A DNA stretch of 7,440 nucleotides from DAOPZC01 sp035353175 (lineage in GTDB: Bacteria > Verrucomicrobiota > Kiritimatiellia > RFP12 > UBA1067), in assembly GCA_035353175.1 (NCBI GenBank), contig DAOPZC010000128.1, forward strand, positions 1-7,440. Direction: 5' to 3'. The position numbers and the translations under genes were made by a program. Each line of letters opens with the position of its first letter. Position 1 is the stretch's first letter. Under the pieces are notes generated by a model that was not told the origin of the DNA, did not search any database, and worked only from the letters and a program-made list of their open reading frames with translations. Shown here piece by piece: positions 1 to 6,876 of this stretch.

Positions 1-57
1 TGAAAATCATCTCACCGCTCTATCGCCTGCGTGCAATTCACCTTGCAAGTCAGGGTC

Positions 58-89
58 GGGTGTGGATTCAACAAAGTTGAATCACACCC
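58..89 (-). terminator. Strong hairpin after the PHP-glycosyltransferase gene, possible terminator
   Basis: Bases 65-72 (GATTCAAC) and 76-83 (GTTGAATC) pair perfectly around an AAA loop. After one bulged G at 64 the stem continues for six more pairs (58-63 with 84-89, GGGTGT with ACACCC), giving 14 pairs. On the minus strand it begins 32 bases after the stop codon of the gene ending at 122, the usual place for a terminator. Neither side is followed by a run of T, so it is not a classical intrinsic terminator. It could be a factor-assisted terminator, an RNA-stabilising 3' stem, a bidirectional stop, or a dyad binding site for a protein. Confidence 0.42.
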
Positions 90-121
90 TCCCGTCGGTC
101 TGGCCGGCCGTGACGCGAGAA

Positions 122-2626
122 TCAAATCGTCTCGAATGACGGGGCGTGGTGCGGAGGTCGCAGACGGCTTCTCAGCGGCGATGTTTCGCTATAGGCGGAG
201 GCACGCCCGCAATGCGTCGTCACTTCTTTCTTTTCCGTCATTTCGTCGATCAGGTGTGTCCAAGACAGGCGGCCTGCAAAAGCCGTCTTGATTTCGTCGC
301 GCCAAGCCTGATAACCGACGGGGTTCCGTGCCCGCGCCTCGCAGAGTCTGCGGCAGGCCTCAACCCAGGTGTCCGGCGAGTCGGTATCGAGCACATAGCC
401 GGTTTTGCCGTCGAGCACGATCTCCTGGGGGCCGCCGCACTGAGAGACCATGGCGGGGAGACCCAACGACTGAGCCTCCAGGACCGACATGCCGAACGTT
501 TCGGAATTGCTGGGAAACACAAGGACATCGGACAGCCGATAGACGGCTTTGAGCGTTTCCCGGTCGAGTCGCCCCGTAAAGAGCACATGCCCTCCGAAAT
601 GCGCGAGCGCTTTTTCGAGGTCCAGGCGCGCGGGGCCTTCTCCCGCGAAGAGGAGCCGCGCCTCGATGTTGCCGGCGCGCAGGCGTTTGAAAAAGTCTGC
701 CAGAAATCCGAGATTTTTATCTTTTCCGAGCCGTCCGCTGTAAAGCAAGGTCGGCATGTCCTTGCGGAACCACTGGGCCTTGGCTCTACGCAGGTGCGCC
801 TCGCTGACGCGCATGAAGGAATCGTCGAGCCCGCGGCGGAACAACCGCATCCGGCTCTGGTCGTGCCCCTGGTCCGCAAGTTGTGTCATGTAATACCGGC
901 TGGGGACGTGGATCTCGTCCATGCGGGCATAGAACCAATTGACATACTGGTTGACGAGATCGATCATCTGCCTGTCGCCGGTGAAATCTTCGGTTTGTTT
1001 GGCGAAGTCCGTGTGGTAGATGCCGATGCAGGGCACGCCGATGAGACGTGCGGCGAGGAGGCCGGTCAGCCCCACCGGCCCGGGTGTCGAGATCACGATT
1101 TTATCGGGACGGGACTCTGCTATCGTGTCGATCGAGCGCAACAGCGAAGGGATGCGGAGCGTGTGGGACGTGTCAGACGGGAGCGTGACCTCATGGATGC
1201 AGGGCAGCCGCAGAAGTTTGTCTGCGATCGGCTGAGCGTGCTCCTGTTCCGTGAGGCTCCCCACGAGTCGCAGAGGGGCTTTTTCGCGGTAAGCGCATTC
1301 CGCCAGTTCGTTCATGGTCACCGAAACGCCATTGAGGTCTGCGACGGTGTCCGAGAACCAGAGTACGCTTTTGGCCCCTCCGGGCGGACGCAGATGAAAG
1401 GTTTCTGTCAGACGGTCGTTCAGGCCGCGGCCTCTGTTGAGCAGCTTTAGCGTGCTGACGAAAGGCGTCGCGAAAAGCAAGGCCGGCAACACCGAGGTGA
1501 GATATTGGAGAAGGTCATGTTTGGAATCACCGCGTGCGCCGTTTTCGAGACCGGATGCGATTTCTGCGACGAAATCGTCGATCAGTGCCGCCAGTGCGTC
1601 GTACGCGTGGACGATCTGCCAATCGGGGCCGAACTCGGACGCGTCCTGCGTTATTTCCCAAAGTGAGTTCAGAAACCGCGCCATGATGCGGTCGCGCGCG
1701 GAGCGCCGGAAACCGAGCTTGCGCAGGAAGAAGCGTTCGCGGAGGTTGGGCCCGCTTTCTTGGAACAGGATCGATGAGAGGAGCCCCGTCAACCCCGCCG
1801 CATGTCCGCCCTTTTGCCGGACGTGTTCGCTGGCGATCTTGTAGATGCCGTAGGCGAGCGTCTTGTAGTCGCCGTAACGGCCTCCGGGTGTGGTCCGGCG
1901 GTTCCTGATGGCCGACAGAAACTCCTCTTTCGATTGGGCTTGCGCGCGTGTCCACGTATACCCCATGAAAAGCCCGGCATGGTCGTCTGAGCCCCCGGTT
2001 TGGCCTTTGACCCAAGGCTCTTCACCCCACGGGTCGAGGTGGTGCTTGGCGCTGAGTCGGCCGATGTCGTCGGGTGTGAGGGATTGGAGGACCTGCTGCC
2101 AGACGAGGTTGCCCTCTTTGCCGCGCGTTCCGTTGATTCCTTCGAACACGTCGAAAAGAACCAGCAGTTTCTCGAGGTGATCGATCGTGAGCCGGTTGTT
2201 GACGCTGAAGGTGGCATGGGCCACGGAGCAGGCGATGTTCTCGCGGCGCAGGTAGTCGCGCAGGTTGTAAATGTTTTCGCGGGCGCGCTGGATGGAGGCG
2301 AATTGGGCAGGGGTGATGCCGTAGCAGAGCACGTGGATCTTGCAGCCGTCCTCCGGGAAATAGGCCGTCGCTTCGGTGCTGACGAAGCAGTCGTCGGGAT
2401 GCAGGCGGCAGAGCTCCAGCGCGCCGTCGATGGTGTTGTGGTCGGTGAGCGTCACAAAGGTGTTGCCCTGCTCTTTGGCCTGCCGATAGACCGTCTCCAC
2501 CGCCGTATAGGATTCTTGCGCGCCCAAGCGTTGCAGAATCCACTCGCCGGGATGTTTCGAGTGGCTGGAATGTACATGCAGATCGGCCAGAACCTCTTTT
2601 TTTCTCGGCAGTTTCGTCTTGTTCAT
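122..2626 (-). CDS. PHP-domain phosphoesterase fused to a GT4-family glycosyltransferase
   Basis: An 834-residue two-domain protein. Residues about 11-250 form a PHP domain with the expected metal-ligand motifs: DLHVHS (H17, H19), TDHN (D62, H63), E85, H98, H137 and GGSDDH (D215, H216). The PHP family hydrolyses phosphoesters with a two- or three-metal centre. Residues about 250-415 are a mostly helical linker with a hydrophobic stretch at about 376-396 that might touch the membrane. Residues about 418-800 look like a GT-B, GT4-type glycosyltransferase: an N-terminal FSDT...NGVS segment (424-435), GRLGKDKN (631-638), AGEGP (661-665) and a SETFG...LEA block carrying the EX7E pair E709/E717. 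GT4 enzymes transfer a sugar from a nucleotide sugar with retention; glycolipid or glycan synthesis is likely, but donor and acceptor are unknown. The last ~30 residues look unconserved and low in structure. ATG at 2626 is the first start before the PHP domain, yet no Shine-Dalgarno sequence precedes it. The gene stands alone, divergent from the sugar operon. The domains are secure; the function of the fusion is not. Confidence 0.92.
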   Translation of the reverse strand: MNKTKLPRKKEVLADLHVHSSHSKHPGEWILQRLGAQESYTAVETVYRQAKEQGNTFVTLTDHNTIDGALELCRLHPDDCFVSTEATAYFPEDGCKIHVLCYGITPAQFASIQRARENIYNLRDYLRRENIACSVAHATFSVNNRLTIDHLEKLLVLFDVFEGINGTRGKEGNLVWQQVLQSLTPDDIGRLSAKHHLDPWGEEPWVKGQTGGSDDHAGLFMGYTWTRAQAQSKEEFLSAIRNRRTTPGGRYGDYKTLAYGIYKIASEHVRQKGGHAAGLTGLLSSILFQESGPNLRERFFLRKLGFRRSARDRIMARFLNSLWEITQDASEFGPDWQIVHAYDALAALIDDFVAEIASGLENGARGDSKHDLLQYLTSVLPALLFATPFVSTLKLLNRGRGLNDRLTETFHLRPPGGAKSVLWFSDTVADLNGVSVTMNELAECAYREKAPLRLVGSLTEQEHAQPIADKLLRLPCIHEVTLPSDTSHTLRIPSLLRSIDTIAESRPDKIVISTPGPVGLTGLLAARLIGVPCIGIYHTDFAKQTEDFTGDRQMIDLVNQYVNWFYARMDEIHVPSRYYMTQLADQGHDQSRMRLFRRGLDDSFMRVSEAHLRRAKAQWFRKDMPTLLYSGRLGKDKNLGFLADFFKRLRAGNIEARLLFAGEGPARLDLEKALAHFGGHVLFTGRLDRETLKAVYRLSDVLVFPSNSETFGMSVLEAQSLGLPAMVSQCGGPQEIVLDGKTGYVLDTDSPDTWVEACRRLCEARARNPVGYQAWRDEIKTAFAGRLSWTHLIDEMTEKKEVTTHCGRASAYSETSPLRSRLRPPHHAPSFETI

Positions 2627-2642
2627 GGCGACATTAAGCGAA

Positions 2643-2656
2643 ATCCGTGTTCGGAT
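2643..2656. repeat. Inverted repeat upstream of the PHP-glycosyltransferase start
   Basis: ATCCG (2643-2647) and CGGAT (2652-2656) form a perfect 5-bp inverted repeat around TGTT. It lies 16 bases upstream of the minus-strand ATG, where a Shine-Dalgarno sequence would otherwise be expected. It could be an operator or a small leader hairpin that influences initiation. A repeat this short can arise by chance. Confidence 0.3.
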
Positions 2657-2664
2657 GCCATTAA

Positions 2665-2692
2665 CGTCGTGTTATTTATTTGTTAGACGACG
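2665..2692. repeat. Inverted repeat flanking an AT-rich island in the divergent control region
   Basis: CGTCGT (2665-2670) and ACGACG (2687-2692) are perfect 6-bp complements separated by a 16-base, almost GC-free loop (2671-2686). In this GC-rich window the island is the most easily melted spot in the gap. That makes it a plausible location for the promoter of the minus-strand gene, whose ATG lies about 40 bases away. I could not identify a convincing -35/-10 pair on the minus strand, so this is recorded as structure only. Confidence 0.3.
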
Positions 2693-2787
2693 GGTGTGGG
2701 ACGGCCGTCGCGGGTTGGGGCGATCAGTGTGGCCAAGAAAATGTCGCGGCTGAACATCGCGAATCCCGCATGCGGCAGAACTCCGCC

Positions 2788-2816
2788 TTGCTTCGAACAT
2801 GCGTTCGCGGTAAACT
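2788..2816 (+). promoter_or_regulatory. Candidate sigma-70-type promoter of the plus-strand sugar operon
   Basis: TTGCTT (2788-2793) as -35 and TAAACT (2811-2816) as -10 are separated by exactly 17 bases. The -10 matches TATAAT at four of six positions and the -35 matches the leading TTG. It lies 48 bases upstream of the preferred start of the first operon gene, leaving a short leader with a purine-rich stretch (AAAAAGAAGAG). The match is moderate and the host's sigma factor preference is unknown. Confidence 0.35.
2794..2807. promoter_or_regulatory. Palindromic operator candidate inside the promoter spacer
   Basis: CGAAC (2794-2798) and GTTCG (2803-2807) form a perfect inverted repeat around ATGC, filling most of the 17-bp spacer between the proposed -35 and -10 boxes. 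A dimeric repressor bound there would block RNA polymerase, as is common for sugar-operon repressors. A second perfect palindrome, CCGCATGCGG, lies upstream at 2766-2775, and the hexamer GAACAT recurs at 2752-2757 and 2795-2800. No regulator gene is in the window, so the binding protein is unknown. Confidence 0.33.
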
Positions 2817-2853
2817 GAAAAAGAAGAGTAGTAAGTGGCGGAATACGGCGCAT

Positions 2854-2857
2854 GGAG
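2854..2857 (+). promoter_or_regulatory. Ribosome binding site that selects the start at 2864
   Basis: Two in-frame ATGs occur at 2852 and 2864. GGAG at 2854-2857 lies six bases before the second ATG, an ideal spacing. The first ATG has only a weak GGA nine bases upstream. The second start also gives an N-terminus (MAVSVGIEKVVKTYG) of the usual length before the first ABC strand. I therefore prefer 2864. Confidence 0.5.
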
Positions 2858-2863
2858 AATGGG

Positions 2864-3946
<1,083 letters not shown>

Positions 3947-3985
3947 GGCGGATGGGCGTGTGCCGAAGGAGAGGATGGAAAAAGA

Positions 3986-4768
3986 ATGAGCGAAAAAGTG
4001 ATCGCGTTGGCGATGGCGGCGCATCCGGACGACATCGAATTCATGATGGCCGGCACGCTGCTGCTGTTGAAGCAGGCGGGTGCCGAAATCCACATGTGCA
4101 ACCTCGCGAACGGCTGTTACGGTTCGCAGGTCTATTCTAAGGACGAGGCCGCCCGCGTCCGGGCGCAGGAGGCGCAGGCTGCGGCGCGCGTGGCGGGGGC
4201 CGTGTGGCATCCGTCGCTGTTCGATGACGTGGGCCTCTACTACGATGCGCCGTCGGTGGCGAAGGTGACGGCCGTCGTGCGTGAGATCCAGCCGGACATC
4301 GTGCTGACGACCTCGCGCTACGACTATATGGAAGACCATGAGTACGCCGCGCGGCTGACGTGTTCGGCGGCCTTCAACCGGTGCCTGCCGAGCTATGTGA
4401 CCGATCCGCCGGTGCCCTCGACCAACAAGCCGGTGGCGATCTATCACTCGCTGCCGCACGCGCTGATGGACATGATGCGCAACCCCGTGGTGCCGGAGTT
4501 CTGCATCGACGTGGGAAGTGTCATGGACCAGAAGCGCGAGATGCTGGCGCAGCACAAGAGCCAAAGCGAATGGCTGGACGCGACGCAGGGCATGGGCTCG
4601 TACGTGGAGAGCATGGTGCATGCGGCGCATGATGTCGGATCCCGCTACGGCGGCTGCGAATATGCGGAGGGATGGCGTCGGCACAACCACATGGGATACT
4701 GCGGCGCAGGGTTTGCTCCGCTTCAGACGCTGTTGAAGAAGGGTTTGAAAACGGTCGATATGAAATGA
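3986..4768 (+). CDS. PIG-L (LmbE-like) family zinc-dependent N-deacetylase
   Basis: A 260-residue protein of the PIG-L/LmbE fold, whose members remove N-acetyl groups from GlcNAc-containing molecules such as GlcNAc-phosphatidylinositol, GlcNAc-inositol, bacillithiol precursors and chito-oligosaccharides. The family signature AHPDD is at 12-16 (H13 and D16 as zinc ligands, D15 as general base). The second zinc-site motif is DYMEDHEYA (113-121), where H118 is the likely third ligand. The late segment KREMLAQHKSQ (183-193) resembles the conserved C-terminal part of the family. No signal peptide or membrane segment is visible, so it should be cytoplasmic. It lies 39 bases after the ABC ATPase and 12 before the NagB-like gene. 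AAGGAGAGG at 3966-3974 precedes the ATG at a rather long spacing, with a weaker GGA closer in. The neighbours suggest that it deacetylates an imported N-acetylated sugar or conjugate; the exact substrate cannot be read from sequence. Confidence 0.92.
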   Translation: MSEKVIALAMAAHPDDIEFMMAGTLLLLKQAGAEIHMCNLANGCYGSQVYSKDEAARVRAQEAQAAARVAGAVWHPSLFDDVGLYYDAPSVAKVTAVVREIQPDIVLTTSRYDYMEDHEYAARLTCSAAFNRCLPSYVTDPPVPSTNKPVAIYHSLPHALMDMMRNPVVPEFCIDVGSVMDQKREMLAQHKSQSEWLDATQGMGSYVESMVHAAHDVGSRYGGCEYAEGWRRHNHMGYCGAGFAPLQTLLKKGLKTVDMK

Positions 4769-4780
4769 GGGGAGAAGGAA

Positions 4781-5710
4781 ATGGCACGAGCGATCAGTAA
4801 GTTGGCGCCGGGGTGGTGGGATTACACCACGCTGGACAGTGAGATCCTGAACGATGCGGCGAAGCTGACGGCCAAGGATCTGGAGCAGCTGTCGCGTCCC
4901 GGCTTCAAAGTGAGCATTTACGATACGGTCGAGGAATTCTATACGGCCGAGGCGCTGGAATATGTCGAGGCCTGGCAGCGCGCCACCGCGGATAATCCGG
5001 CCGGCGTATGCGGGCCGATCGGCCCGACCGAGCAGCTGCCGCTGGTGGCGCGGATCGTGAACGCGATCGGACTGAATCTGCGCGACGCGCACTTCTGGGG
5101 CATGGACGAGTGGGTTGAGAACGGCAAGGCCGTGCCGCCGACGCATCCGCTCTCGTTCGCCAAGTGCGACAAGGAGCAGTGCTTCGACCGGATCCGCCCG
5201 AAGCTGCGGATGCCCGCGAAAAACATGCATTTCCCCGTCGGCGATCTGGCGGCCTACACCCGGACCTACGACCAGGTGAAGTGCCTGCTGATGCAGGGCG
5301 GCCAGGGCGAGACCAAGCATTGGGCGTTCAATGACCCGCCGAAACGCGAGGGCGCTCATCAAGACGCGCCGCCGTCGCCGAAAGAGTACCGCAAGCTTGC
5401 GGCCCGGCTGGTGGACCTGCATCCCGTGACGATCATCCAGAACGCCCGCACTTCGGGCGGCGGCAACGTGACGATGGTGCCGACCCGCGCCGCGACCGTC
5501 GGGCCGGTGGAGACGTGGAAGGCCGAGAAGGTCTCGATCTGGCATCCGGGACATCACGATAACCCCTTCGGCATCCGGCTGTCGGCGCTGATGATTTCCA
5601 AGCGCATTCCCGACAGCAGCGTGCCGATGTCGCTGTTGGCGGATCACCCGAACGTCCACTTCAGCTATCTCCGCAAGGGGATCGGCGATGTGGCTGTCGA
5701 AATGCATTGA
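4781..5710 (+). CDS. NagB-like glucosamine-6-phosphate isomerase/deaminase family protein with altered active site
   Basis: A 309-residue protein alignable to glucosamine-6-phosphate deaminase (NagB), which converts GlcN6P to fructose-6-phosphate and ammonia. Landmarks are a GPIGPTE phosphate-loop equivalent (78-84), MDEW (108-111, with D109 in the place of E. coli NagB Asp72), GGQGETKHWAFNDP (173-186) matching NagB GGVGNDGHIAFNEP, and ATVG (238-241). In that third motif the histidine is kept (H180), but Asp141 is replaced by T178 and Glu148 by D185. The reaction is therefore probably related but not necessarily GlcN6P deamination. An extra N-terminal ~40 residues (with GWWDYTTLD at 11-19) precede the usual NagB start, and the protein is longer than the ~266-residue E. 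coli enzyme. GGAG at 4771-4774 lies six bases before the ATG. The gene is 12 bases after the PIG-L gene and 10 before the PfkB kinase. Fold assignment is firm; activity is inferred. Confidence 0.85.
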   Translation: MARAISKLAPGWWDYTTLDSEILNDAAKLTAKDLEQLSRPGFKVSIYDTVEEFYTAEALEYVEAWQRATADNPAGVCGPIGPTEQLPLVARIVNAIGLNLRDAHFWGMDEWVENGKAVPPTHPLSFAKCDKEQCFDRIRPKLRMPAKNMHFPVGDLAAYTRTYDQVKCLLMQGGQGETKHWAFNDPPKREGAHQDAPPSPKEYRKLAARLVDLHPVTIIQNARTSGGGNVTMVPTRAATVGPVETWKAEKVSIWHPGHHDNPFGIRLSALMISKRIPDSSVPMSLLADHPNVHFSYLRKGIGDVAVEMH

Positions 5711-5714
5711 GGAG
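5711..5714 (+). promoter_or_regulatory. Ribosome binding site that selects the PfkB kinase start at 5721
   Basis: GGAG immediately follows the stop codon of the NagB-like gene and lies six bases before ATG 5721. The open frame could be opened at ATG 5688, but that would overlap the previous gene by 23 bases and add 11 residues (MWLSKCIEERF) not expected in front of the first PfkB strand. Confidence 0.6.
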
Positions 5715-5720
5715 CGCTTT

Positions 5721-6872
5721 ATGAGCGATTTAAATATTGTGGCGGCGGGGCATGTCTGCCTCGACATCATTCCGACGTTTCTGCGCGGCGCGGCGACGCT
5801 CGACGCGGTGATGCAGCCGGGCAAACTGGTGGACATGGGACCGGCGGTGCTCTCGACCGGCGGTTCGGTTTCGAATACGGGCCTCGCGCTGAAGCGGCTG
5901 GGGTTGCCCGTCCGCCTCATGGGCAAGGTCGGAGCCGACTCGTTCGGCACGGTGGTGCGCGACATCTTCAGCCGTCTGGACGCATCCCTGGTGGAGACCA
6001 TGATCGTCGATCCGGCCGTCGCGACCTCCTATACGGTGGTGATCAACCCTCCGGGCATCGACCGCGTCTTCCTGCACTGCCCGGGCGCGAACGACTCGTT
6101 CGGGGCGGAGGACGTGACGCCGCAGCTTCTGGAGGGCATGGACCTTTTCCACTTCGGCTATCCGCCGCTCATGAAGGCGTTTTACAGCGATGCGGGCGAG
6201 TTGGCGCGTCTCTTCAAGAAGGTCAAGGCCTGCGGCTTGGCGACGTCGCTGGATATGGCCTTGCCCGATCCGGCGTCGCCGGCGGGGCAGGCCGACTGGC
6301 CCGGCATCCTGCGGCAAGCGTTGCCCTCCGTGGACATTTTTGCGCCGAGCCTGGATGAGATCGTGTTCATGCTGCACCGCGAGCGCGGCATGGCCGTGCG
6401 CGCGAAGGCCGCCGAAGGTGTGCCGATGGGCGGACTGATCGAGGACGACGTGCGCGCGCTGGCGGGCGAGCTCATCTCGCTGGGCGTGGCCGTGGTGATG
6501 CTCAAGCTCGGCAGCCAAGGCGCGTATCTGCGCGTGACGGCGGACGAGAAACGTCTGGCCGCCTGCGGCTGCTTTGCGCCCGGGGCGTGCGGCGCGTGGG
6601 CGGGCGCGGAGTTCTTCGCGCCTTGCTTCGACGCCAAGGTCGTGGGCACGACCGGCTCGGGCGACTGCACGGTGGCAGGACTGCTGGCCGGCATCGCCAA
6701 ACGTCTCGGGCCTGCGGCGAGCGTGCGCTCGGCCGTGGCCGTGGGTTCGGCCAGCGTCGAACAGCCGGACGCCACGAGCGGCGTGCCGTCGTGGGAGGCG
6801 CTCGAGGCCCGGCTCCGCTCGGGGTGGGGGCGTGAAACGCCGGACGTGAGCTTCCGGGCGGAAAGGGCGTAA
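5721..6872 (+). CDS. PfkB-family carbohydrate kinase
   Basis: A 383-residue ribokinase-fold kinase that should transfer phosphate from ATP to a sugar or sugar-like hydroxyl in the cytoplasm. The first strand, NIVAAGHVCLDIIP (5-18), the substrate-binding GGSVSNTGLALKRLG (47-61) and the KVGADSFG turn (69-76) fit PfkB signature 1. GTTGSGD (309-315) is the ATP/anion-hole signature 2, with D315 as the catalytic base. It is longer than the typical 300-330 residues because of additional segments at about 219-240 and 276-303. The second is cysteine-rich (C282, C284, C290, C302). Position between a NagB-like enzyme and a polyol-phosphate dehydrogenase suggests that it makes the phosphorylated intermediate those enzymes use. 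It starts 10 bases after the previous stop and ends 4 bases before the next ATG, so co-translation is likely. Substrate class (amino sugar, ketohexose, polyol or nucleoside) cannot be decided. Confidence 0.9.
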   Translation: MSDLNIVAAGHVCLDIIPTFLRGAATLDAVMQPGKLVDMGPAVLSTGGSVSNTGLALKRLGLPVRLMGKVGADSFGTVVRDIFSRLDASLVETMIVDPAVATSYTVVINPPGIDRVFLHCPGANDSFGAEDVTPQLLEGMDLFHFGYPPLMKAFYSDAGELARLFKKVKACGLATSLDMALPDPASPAGQADWPGILRQALPSVDIFAPSLDEIVFMLHRERGMAVRAKAAEGVPMGGLIEDDVRALAGELISLGVAVVMLKLGSQGAYLRVTADEKRLAACGCFAPGACGAWAGAEFFAPCFDAKVVGTTGSGDCTVAGLLAGIAKRLGPAASVRSAVAVGSASVEQPDATSGVPSWEALEARLRSGWGRETPDVSFRAERA

Positions 6873-6876
6873 TCCC

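Noticed and set aside
146..1450. 434-codon plus-strand open frame opposite the glycosyltransferase
   Set aside because: It is a shadow of the GT4 domain gene. It has no domain motif and no ribosome binding site of note.
2597..2603. Run of seven T (A7 on the coding strand) near the 5' end of the PHP-glycosyltransferase gene as a slippage site
   Set aside because: The frame is intact through it and encodes an ordinary Lys-rich stretch before the PHP domain. Nothing shows that slippage is used.
5688..5720. Upstream start for the PfkB kinase
   Set aside because: It would overlap the NagB-like gene and lacks a suitable ribosome site. ATG 5721 has GGAG six bases before it and begins directly at the first PfkB strand.
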